A stretch of DNA of 64,000 nt from Roseiconus nitratireducens (GTDB lineage Bacteria > Planctomycetota > Planctomycetia > Pirellulales > Pirellulaceae): NCBI RefSeq assembly GCF_008629675.1, contig NZ_VWOX01000015.1, positions 1-64,000 on the forward strand. Reading direction: 5' to 3'. The notes under the pieces are model-generated. The model made no database searches, was not told the DNA's origin, and was given only the letters and a program-made list of their open reading frames with translations. A program made the translations under genes and the position numbers. Shown piece after piece: positions 1-5,899 of this stretch (position 1 is its first letter; every line of letters begins with the position of its first letter).

Positions 1-850
1 AGTTTTTCCATTGTGCATCCATCCGGGTAGCCTTGCTTCAACAAGCCGCCGACCACTTTGTCGAATAGAGTGATTGCGCATCCATTCCAGAGTTCCGACG
101 AGTGAGCGTCTATCGCTGGGTTCGATATCCACATTGTCCTCTGTTAACTTGATTAATTGATCAACATGATTACGAGCCGATTCGGACCGGGGAAGCGTTT
201 CAATTAATACTTCGAGCGTTGCAAAGAGTAACGCGAATCGAGCTTCTTGGACGGTGCCCACAGAGTGCGCACATGTGTAGAGTTCAAAGGCAGTGCGTTC
301 GGTAGCGCTCATCGGTTTCTCACAATCAAACGCAGCCGCAAAAGTCGTTTTAAATCGCTCTTCGGTCACCGTCCTGTATGCGCCTATATCTCCTATTCGC
401 ACGATCTTCGGTCGACTGGACGTTGGAAAGATCATCCAACCCGGGATGTCGTTTGCAATCGATTCTCCGGTGGCATTGGAGCAATCGCTAAGAAACACTT
501 GTGAGAACCCAGATTTTGGACCACGATCACCCAAATCGGCACCCATGTGATGATACGCCAAGCTACGTCTTAACGCGTCGATGATTCGCCCAGATGCCTT
601 TTCGGCTTCAGTGGCAGTCTCCCAGCCATGGCTCTCAAGTAAGAGCCACCCCGAATTTTTAATTGGCGTCGAGCCCGTATTATTGTCGGATTCTGCAGAT
701 TTCAGAACGATTGCCGGGCCGCTCTCTTGAGACAGATCCAACTCCGTGCGTTCGCTTCCTACTCCATCTCGCGTTGGGATTCGGAATCTGATTCGTACTG
801 TGTATCCCGAAATCGATTGATCATTCACTGAAGATCCTCTGGCTACCATT
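1..850 (-). CDS. Hypothetical protein, C-terminus beyond left edge; possibly HEPN-like
   Basis: I translated the minus strand from an ATG at 850 and found 283 open codons running off the left edge, with no stop inside the window. The product is mostly polar with no signal peptide or membrane segment. The second half has a helical stretch (ARFALLFATLEVLIE) followed by SLVGTLEWMRNHSIRQ and then a GWMHNGKT segment at the window edge. From memory, this order resembles proteins whose C-terminal HEPN-like helical domain ends in a basic 'R..LVHG' motif, but that motif would lie outside the window. The function is therefore not established. It lies on the outer flank of the mobilisation genes and is transcribed away from radC. 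Reading frame confidence is fair; family assignment is weak. Confidence 0.55.
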
Positions 851-1450
851 TTCGGTGTAGCGGCCGTCTTGGACACGCTGTGACAATTCCAACAACCAAT
901 GAGTGCGATCTCTAACAGGTTCCTAAGATAATAGACCCGGTGTCAGGCCAAGAGGATCGCGAGAATCATTTCTGAAACGTCCGATAAACGTTTGGCTCCG
1001 CACGGCGATTGGGGCACAATCCGTCTGTATTCACGCCGCCGTGGAGCCTCACTAATCGCTTCTGCACAATGCGGCATGCCAGGAGCATGATCTTCAACGA
1101 GTTGCAATCGCTTGGGTGCTTTTTCCCCCGATTGATTGTCTCTGCAAGGGCAACCTTTCCGCCAGTCGTGACAAGGGCCGGCCTGAAGCTACAGGCTTTG
1201 CCCCGCTTCGGTGGGTCGCTAAAGCGAAAACTTTTGCAGGCCTGACGGATCGCCCGTGCGTTGAATTTGCACCACTCCTGATCTTCAGCGCAAGATCGTT
1301 TCGAAGCGCCAACAGATTTGCTGACGCTCTAAATATTTGCTTTGGCTGATCTCTTCAATCAAGCAGACGAAAACATGCCCATGTGGATTCATTCACAATC
1401 CGGCTCGCGGGCGCTTGATCTGCCATCGCGACTCGTGGCAATTTTGATCT
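851..1450. other. Intergenic region, 600 bp, no convincing gene
   Basis: It lies between the divergent gene ending at 850 and the radC-like gene, so it should carry both promoters, but I could not pick reliable -35/-10 elements. Short open frames on both strands are low-complexity in composition and have no recognisable motif. It holds one copy (around 1172-1240) of a sequence that recurs around 2198-2270. Confidence 0.5.
1172..1185 (+). repeat. Core of an imperfect ~70-bp repeat, copy 1
   Basis: CAAGGGCCGGCCTG occurs here and identically at 2198-2211. In both copies it is followed, after a variable stretch, by a CTTCGG, GGTCGCT and GCGAAAAC series of matches. The core contains the palindrome GGCCGGCC. 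Both copies lie in non-coding DNA of the mobilisation region. Confidence 0.55.
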
Positions 1451-2026
1451 GTGAAGGAGAAAAGTGACACGGAATTACTAGCTCTCGTGCTTCGATCGCA
1501 GTTTGCGCGAGTCGCCGGCAAAGACATCAAAGAGATCGTGCAGGCAGCGAAAAGGGAACTACGGCTGACTGACATCGCCTATGACCGCCTGATGGCAGGC
1601 ATCGAGCTCGGCAAACGCGTCGCGGAGGTCAAAGCCAACTACGCCGAGCGTCTCACCTCGACGGCTGCGTCGGTCGCGTTCTGCAAATCGCACTTTGCGC
1701 GATTGATCGCTGAAGGCCTTCCGGAGGAATTTCATATCGTCACACTCGACACCAAACATCGGATGATTAACTCGCATCGGATCACCGTCGGAACGCTCGA
1801 CGCATCATTAGTACACCCTCGCGAGGTCTTCCGCCCGGCGATCAAGGACGCGTCAAGCTGCATTCTGCTGGCCCACAATCATCCCTCGGGTGACCCAACT
1901 CCCAGCCGGGAAGATCATCAGGTCACCAAGAAGTTGACCGAAGCAGGCAACATCGTGGGCATCAACGTCCTGGATCACATCATCCTGGCGCGGGAGGACT
2001 GCGTCAGCATTCGGGAAATCACGTGA
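1451..2026 (+). CDS. radC: RadC-family JAB/MPN domain protein
   Basis: This 191-residue protein has the complete JAMM metal-binding signature: a glutamate in PEEFHIVTLD (about residue 92-93) and HNHPSGDPTPSRED at 142-155, giving HxH, seven residues, Ser, two residues, Asp. The N-terminus SDTELLALVLRS matches the usual RadC helix-hairpin region, although the protein is slightly shorter than chromosomal RadC (about 220 residues). The start is GTG at 1451 without a clear ribosome-binding site. RadC-like proteins are common on plasmids and integrative elements. Their biochemical role is unsettled, and the metal-site motif suggests a metalloprotease or isopeptidase-type activity. It is followed by a ~300-bp gap and the methyltransferase genes on the same strand. 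Confidence 0.85.
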   Translation: MKEKSDTELLALVLRSQFARVAGKDIKEIVQAAKRELRLTDIAYDRLMAGIELGKRVAEVKANYAERLTSTAASVAFCKSHFARLIAEGLPEEFHIVTLDTKHRMINSHRITVGTLDASLVHPREVFRPAIKDASSCILLAHNHPSGDPTPSREDHQVTKKLTEAGNIVGINVLDHIILAREDCVSIREIT

Positions 2027-2197
2027 CCGGCGTCTCATGGTTCCCCGGTCGAGCCGGTCGTGGTGCTGCTGGGGACAATGCTTCATCGAAGGCGCGCAAG
2101 AAGTGTTGTCTGATGTTGTTTGGCGAAACGTTTCTCGCCCTTTCTTTGACATCTGATTGACTCTTCCTGCAGCTTGCCGCCTTACCGCCCAGGTTGG

Positions 2198-2211
2198 CAA
2201 GGGCCGGCCTG
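2198..2211 (+). repeat. Core of an imperfect ~70-bp repeat, copy 2
   Basis: Identical 14-bp core to that at 1172-1185, with similar flanking matches downstream. It lies in the 2027-2329 gap between the radC-like gene and the first methyltransferase gene, upstream of the conserved leader at 2300. Confidence 0.55.
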
Positions 2212-2299
2212 CAGCGCGTCGCGTTCGCTAGCCTTCGGCCGGTCGCTTTGCGAAAACCCTTGCAACCCCGCCGGTGATCCAGTCGGCCTGTTCGCTTGC

Positions 2300-2332
2300 A
2301 TGGTCAATCAGCAAAGAAAGGACAGAACCATG
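2300..2332 (+). promoter_or_regulatory. Conserved leader/ribosome-binding segment, copy 1
   Basis: An ATGGTCAAYCARCAAMGAAA block, then GGA, ends in the start codon of the 2330 methyltransferase gene. A near-identical block at 4157-4190 precedes the 4188 gene. The AGAAAGGA core gives a good Shine-Dalgarno sequence 7-8 bases before the start. The upstream ATG is in frame with the gene here but out of frame in the second copy because of a one-base insertion. Conservation therefore looks like a 5' leader rather than coding sequence. Confidence 0.6.
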
Positions 2333-3004
2333 CCACAGCAAACACTTGTTCCACTTCCCATCGCCCCTGCGACAACCAGTCCAGTCCCGCATCTGACGAG
2401 CATCCACGCCAACCCCAAGCGTGGTCCGTACGGATCGAACCGCTATCGCGGAAACTGCGGCGGCTACCTAATCCGCGATCTCATTCAGTACTACAAGCCG
2501 AAGCATGTCCTCGACCCGATGCGGGGCAGTGGGACCTGCCAGGACGTCTGCCGCGAATTGCACATCACCTGCACCAGCATGGACATCAAAGAGGGCGATG
2601 ACGCTGCTGATCCGCATTGCTACACCGGATTCGGCAAAGTTGACTTCGTCTGGATGCACCCGCCGTACTGGTCGATGATCCGCTACAACGAAGACCCCGA
2701 CTGTCTATCCAACGCACCCACGCTGGAAGACTTCTTGGGACGCATGGACGCGGTTTTTCATAACTGCCGGTCTGTGCTTACTCCGAACGGCAAAATCGCC
2801 GTACTGATCGGCGGCTTCAGTATTCGCGGGCGATACCAGCCGCTAGCGCAGCTAGTCATGACCCGGGCAATCGAGCAGGGGCTGTGGCCAGCAACCACCG
2901 AAATCATTCGATTCCAGCACGGCAACACCTCATCCCGGCGGTCGTACAACCGCAGCTTTATTCCGGGTGTGCACGATACGTGCATGATCTTCGAAGAAGG
3001 TTAG
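2330..3004 (+). CDS. DNA methyltransferase, N6-adenine/N4-cytosine type
   Basis: This 224-residue SAM-dependent methyltransferase has the SAM-binding motif I as DPMRGSGT (about 62-69) and the catalytic motif IV as HPPYW (about 110-114). That is the arrangement of small DNA N6-adenine or N4-cytosine methylases found on mobile elements. No target-recognition domain of useful size is visible, and no restriction endonuclease lies beside it, so it is probably a solitary methylase. The open frame extends upstream to 2174. I chose the ATG at 2330 because it follows the strong AAAGGA site in the conserved leader, while the upstream extension has no motif. A stem-loop at 3037-3065 follows the stop. 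Confidence 0.82.
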   Translation: MPQQTLVPLPIAPATTSPVPHLTSIHANPKRGPYGSNRYRGNCGGYLIRDLIQYYKPKHVLDPMRGSGTCQDVCRELHITCTSMDIKEGDDAADPHCYTGFGKVDFVWMHPPYWSMIRYNEDPDCLSNAPTLEDFLGRMDAVFHNCRSVLTPNGKIAVLIGGFSIRGRYQPLAQLVMTRAIEQGLWPATTEIIRFQHGNTSSRRSYNRSFIPGVHDTCMIFEEG

Positions 3005-3036
3005 AGCCGAATATGTTCCTGTTTGACATCTAGGGT

Positions 3037-3065
3037 GGGGCGTCGACGAATTTTGTTGACGCCCC
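3037..3065 (+). terminator. Stem-loop after the methyltransferase gene
   Basis: GGGGCGTC (3037-3044) pairs with GACGCCCC (3058-3065), and the adjacent GAC/GTT can extend the stem. The loop is T-rich but no T-tract follows, so it could be a transcript-end structure or an attenuator rather than a classical Rho-independent terminator. Confidence 0.45.
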
Positions 3066-3167
3066 GACGTCTACCGTGCTTTCATCCACGTTATGCGGAG
3101 AAAAAATGGTCATTGGCATGTACAGCTTCGAAGTGAAGCGATATCCGCCGCCGGAAATTGAGGCGGC

Positions 3168-3977
3168 ATGGCGAAAGAACAATTCGTCATTGCCGCGAGC
3201 AGGGGTATTGTCGAACTGTTCGACAAAGCCAGCAATCAAACCGGTCTCAGCCGCGGTCAGGTCTTTGAGGACTTTCTGACTTTGACGCGGTGTTCATTGT
3301 CCGGTCAAACCGCTGAAGAGGAATACTTGACCGTGATCGCCAAGGGCTACAATAAGGGCAAGATGCCGAACCGCGGTGCCGATACGCTCAAGACTGCCTT
3401 CCATGCACTGGTCGATGGGATGACCGGCACCGGCCAGGACATCCTGGGCGATATTTTCACCGGTGCGATCACCTACGGCGAGCGTGGCCAGTTCTTCACG
3501 CCGGGCAGCGTTTGCGATGTCATGGCTTCGATGAGCGTTCCCAGGGAACGAACCCCTGATCGCAAGACTGTGTGTGATCCGGCGTGCGGATCGGGACGCA
3601 TGCTGCTGGGCGTGGCGAAGCATCAACCCCATTGGGAGTTCACGGGGCAGGATGTCGATCACCGGGCGGCTCAGATGACGGCCATCAATCTTGGGCTTCA
3701 CGGGCTTCGGGGCTGGGCCGTTTGGCAAAATACGCTCACACTGGAGTGTCATCGCGTCTATCGAATCGGCATGAATTGGTCGACCGGCGGTGTGATCACC
3801 GAAGTGCCCGTCGACCTATCTCCATTTGACTATCACTCGGCGGGAGAATCCGTCCGTGGTGCTGCCAAGCATTCGCCTTCCGCTGCGAAGCAATCAGAGA
3901 CCGAATCCGATACGGCTCACGACGCTGCAATCGTTTCGGATGACACTTTGCCGCCATCGCAACTTGATTTGTTTTGA
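3168..3977 (+). CDS. N6-DNA-methylase-like protein with C-terminal clamp-binding peptide
   Basis: This 269-residue protein resembles the methylase core of type I HsdM. It has GQFFTP at about 107-112 and motif I as DPACGSGRMLL at about 137-147. The expected catalytic motif IV (NPPF/Y) is not visible downstream, where the sequence reads AVWQNTLTLECHRVYRIG. Catalysis is therefore doubtful or uses a divergent site. The last five residues, QLDLF, match the consensus beta-sliding-clamp-binding motif (QL[SD]LF) and hang on a low-complexity, Ser/Ala-rich tail, as true clamp peptides do. Together this suggests a protein recruited to replication forks or repair sites on the element. The start ATG at 3168 follows GAGGCGGC. 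No HsdS or HsdR gene is nearby. Confidence 0.75.
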   Translation: MAKEQFVIAASRGIVELFDKASNQTGLSRGQVFEDFLTLTRCSLSGQTAEEEYLTVIAKGYNKGKMPNRGADTLKTAFHALVDGMTGTGQDILGDIFTGAITYGERGQFFTPGSVCDVMASMSVPRERTPDRKTVCDPACGSGRMLLGVAKHQPHWEFTGQDVDHRAAQMTAINLGLHGLRGWAVWQNTLTLECHRVYRIGMNWSTGGVITEVPVDLSPFDYHSAGESVRGAAKHSPSAAKQSETESDTAHDAAIVSDDTLPPSQLDLF

Positions 3978-4156
3978 CGGCTATGGCATGGATGCACGTG
4001 AGGCAGGGCGCCGACCCATTTCGTCATTGGATGACCGAATGGACACGCTGCCACGACTGTCCTGCCCGCTTGCCAAGCAGAAAATCGGTTCCCCCTAAAG
4101 GTCTCCCCCAATTTTCAGCTTTGGCGTGCAGTCCAGTGGCGGCGTGATCGCGGACC

Positions 4157-4190
4157 ATGGTCAACCAACAACGAAAGGAACAGAGCCATG
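4157..4190 (+). promoter_or_regulatory. Conserved leader/ribosome-binding segment, copy 2
   Basis: Second copy of the block at 2300-2332, differing at a few positions and by one inserted base (CGAAAGGAACAGAGCCATG). It ends at the start codon of the 4188 gene. The shared leader implies that the two genes have the same translation signal, or a common regulator acting on the leader. Confidence 0.6.
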
Positions 4191-4487
4191 ACACAAACAC
4201 AATCCAACAAATCTGCCGATACAATTCGCTACCTGGGCGTGAAAGGCGTTATCTGGAGAAACGACGGAAAGGACGGCAAGCCGGATCGCTACTCGGTTCA
4301 GTATGGTCGCACCTACCGCGACGAAGATGGCAACTACCACGACACGTCTTCACTTTCGGAGATTGACAATCTGAAGTTGGAGATCGTCCGGGTGAAAGTG
4401 GCCACCCGCATCGCCGAACTCAAAGCTGCCGATCGCCAGGCCGCCCGCGATGACGAGGATGACGAAGCGGAGGGGTGGGGCCAGTAG
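4188..4487 (+). CDS. Small hypothetical protein of mobile elements
   Basis: A 99-residue acidic protein. Residues 14-50 have an alternating beta-strand pattern (IRYLGVKGVIWRNDG, then YSVQYGRTYRDEDGNYHDTS). A helical region LKLEIVRVKVATRIAELKAA follows, and the tail is very acidic (DDEDDEAEGWGQ). I recall similar short proteins encoded near MobF relaxases, but the function is not known. The strand pattern plus acidic tail is compatible with a small DNA-mimic or single-strand-binding-like protein, which is only inference. It has a strong Shine-Dalgarno sequence in the conserved leader. Its stop codon lies in the loop of a perfect 11-bp hairpin. Confidence 0.65.
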   Translation: MTQTQSNKSADTIRYLGVKGVIWRNDGKDGKPDRYSVQYGRTYRDEDGNYHDTSSLSEIDNLKLEIVRVKVATRIAELKAADRQAARDDEDDEAEGWGQ

Positions 4488-4497
4488 GCCCCACCCC
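4472..4497 (+). terminator. Strong hairpin overlapping the stop codon
   Basis: GGGGTGGGGCC (4472-4482) and GGCCCCACCCC (4487-4497) form a perfect 11-bp stem with a four-base loop. The TAG stop at 4485-4487 is in the loop and last stem pair. A second stem-loop (4502-4533, arms CCCGAAGC/GCTTCGGG) follows immediately. The pair probably separates the 4188 gene from the toxin-antitoxin operon. Confidence 0.55.
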
Positions 4498-4570
4498 AAC
4501 GGCCCGAAGCAGATTTGTTTTGAAGCTTCGGGCTGTTCCATGCTAAGATCCAGAGACGAAGGAGAACGCC

Positions 4571-4834
4571 ATGCACATTGAACTCTCAAACGAAGCAACA
4601 AAACGGATCGAAGCCGCCATCGGCACGGCCGATCCGGAGACGATCAATCGCATTTTCGAACGCGTCTCCAGGGACCGGGGGCTTCTAATTGCGCTCACCG
4701 GCGATGGTATTCCCGCGGAAGACATCGCGGCCGTCCGGCGGGGTATCGAGGAGGCGGATGCCGGAAAGGTGCAGCCGTTCGAAGAAGTCGACCTAGAAAT
4801 CCGAAGCCACTTCGGATTTGGCCCGAAGTCTTGA
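4571..4834 (+). CDS. Antitoxin of a RelE/ParE-type pair
   Basis: This 87-residue protein lies directly upstream of, and overlaps by one base, a RelE/ParE-type toxin gene. It opens with a short beta-strand-like stretch (MHIELSNEA) followed by predicted helices. The C-terminal part, EEADAGKVQPFEEVD, is typical of the toxin-binding tail of ParD-like antitoxins. A Shine-Dalgarno sequence (GAAGGAG) lies about 8 bases before the ATG. By analogy with such pairs it should bind its own promoter (4534-4570) and neutralise the toxin. The DNA-binding fold cannot be assigned with certainty. Confidence 0.7.
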   Translation: MHIELSNEATKRIEAAIGTADPETINRIFERVSRDRGLLIALTGDGIPAEDIAAVRRGIEEADAGKVQPFEEVDLEIRSHFGFGPKS

Positions 4835-5166
4835 TGGACAGGTTTGACGTTGTCATCACCCCATCCGCCAGGACCGACCTGTTTGCCATCGTCGATTGGT
4901 GGACGACGCATCGCTCGCCCAAGCAAGCCGAGAAATGGTTCGACGAGATTTCCCAAGCGATCGATAGTCTGGCGGTGTTCCCGTACCGTTGCCCACTCGT
5001 CGAGGGAGCCGACTTCGGCCGCGAGGTGCGGACGCTGCTGTTCGGCGTCGGTGGCCGAAAGGTGACCCATTGCATCTACTTCGGCGTCGCCCCCAAGAAC
5101 GTTCAGATCCTTCGTATCCGGCACACGTCACAAATACCCATTACGGACGCCGAGGGCCTCAGCTGA
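4834..5166 (+). CDS. RelE/ParE-family toxin
   Basis: This 110-residue basic protein has the typical order of the ParE/RelE fold. The strand FDVVITPSARTDLFAIVDWW is followed by helices with PKQAEKWFDEISQAIDSLAVFP, then the REVRTLLFGVGGRKVTHCIYF strands and the final VQILRIRHTSQ strand. These toxins either cleave mRNA at the ribosome (RelE) or poison gyrase (ParE). The RIRHTSQ ending with preceding VAPKNVQIL is the ParE-like form. The start ATG at 4834 overlaps the antitoxin TGA (TGATG). A TTG at 4831 is also in frame but less likely. The pair probably stabilises the element. Confidence 0.85.
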   Translation: MDRFDVVITPSARTDLFAIVDWWTTHRSPKQAEKWFDEISQAIDSLAVFPYRCPLVEGADFGREVRTLLFGVGGRKVTHCIYFGVAPKNVQILRIRHTSQIPITDAEGLS

Positions 5167-5296
5167 TATCCGAGCGTGCCGGTCCATCGCAACTGATCGA
5201 TTGAATCCGGCAGCGGCGCATCGTCGTCGCTACGATGGATCGTAATGAAGCTGCGGTGCACCGATCGCGGGGCATTGGGAAACAAGCGTCGCCGTT

Positions 5297-5314
5297 TTTC
5301 CCAAATCTGGGAAA
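5297..5314. repeat. 18-bp palindrome, copy 1 of 3
   Basis: TTTCCCAAATCTGGGAAA is a near-perfect inverted repeat. Its centre lies 71 bp from that of copy 2, and copy 3 follows at 65 bp. The three copies fill the convergent gap between the toxin gene and the relaxase operon. Confidence 0.8.
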
Positions 5315-5365
5315 CTCTGATGCGGTCATGATTGGAGCCATTTGGCATCGAGCCGACGAGAATCA

Positions 5366-5387
5366 GTTTTCCCAAATTTGGGAAAAC
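5366..5387. repeat. 22-bp perfect palindrome, copy 2 of 3
   Basis: The core TTTCCCAAATTTGGGAAA is flanked by GT and AC, so all 22 bases are a perfect palindrome. It is the best copy of the set and probably closest to the binding-site consensus. Confidence 0.85.
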
Positions 5388-5432
5388 GCAAATCGCGAGA
5401 TGCCGGCGGCTTTAAGATGGGGCGGCAACCGC

Positions 5433-5450
5433 TTTCCCAAGTTTGGGAAA
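5433..5450. repeat. 18-bp palindrome, copy 3 of 3
   Basis: TTTCCCAAGTTTGGGAAA, with one central asymmetry. It lies 14 bp beyond the stop codon of the minus-strand gene ending at 5464. The copies fall in different reading frames relative to each other, so they are a DNA-level repeat and not a protein repeat. Confidence 0.8.
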
Positions 5451-5463
5451 AAGGCAACGCCCC

Positions 5464-5877
5464 TTAGTCCTTCGGCAGCAATTCAACGCGGATCCGTGTC
5501 ACGGTCGGCATCTGTTCCGGCCGATCGACCGTGCGAGGGTCCGTTTCCTCGATCCACAGGATCAGGGCATTACCGAGATGAGCGGCCAATTCTTGGAGGT
5601 GACGACCTTCGATCGTTACCACGGTTCTCGGGCTGGAAAAAGTCTCCAGCTGGATCGATCCCGCATCGCGACAGCGGATGCGGCGAATATCGCCATAGGG
5701 AAAACTCTCCTGGGTTCCGTCATGCAGTCGCAGCTGAAACATCATCGGGGGCAGCTGCCCCTCACCGACAATTCGCCAGGGAAGCTGCGTGCGGTCAATC
5801 TCAATCGAGTCGCCATCGATGCTCCGAAACAGCGGGCCGCCATGGTTTTCACGAAATGCTCGGGATGCATCTGCCAT
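5464..5877 (-). CDS. Hypothetical protein downstream of the relaxase
   Basis: A 137-residue protein I do not recognise. It starts 22 bp after the relaxase stop, on the same strand and with a good AGGAG site, so it is almost certainly co-transcribed. The sequence alternates short strands (MMFQLRLHDGTQESFPYGD, then IQLETFSSPRTVVTIEG) with one helix (HLQELAAHLGNALILWIEE) and a final strand VTRIRVELLP. That suggests a small beta-rich domain with no membrane segment. Its fixed place after the MobF gene suggests an accessory role in DNA transfer or in relaxase control, which is inference from position only. The palindrome cluster lies immediately downstream. Confidence 0.7.
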   Translation of the reverse strand: MADASRAFRENHGGPLFRSIDGDSIEIDRTQLPWRIVGEGQLPPMMFQLRLHDGTQESFPYGDIRRIRCRDAGSIQLETFSSPRTVVTIEGRHLQELAAHLGNALILWIEETDPRTVDRPEQMPTVTRIRVELLPKD

Positions 5878-5899
5878 TTGAGAATTCTCCTTTCTTGCG

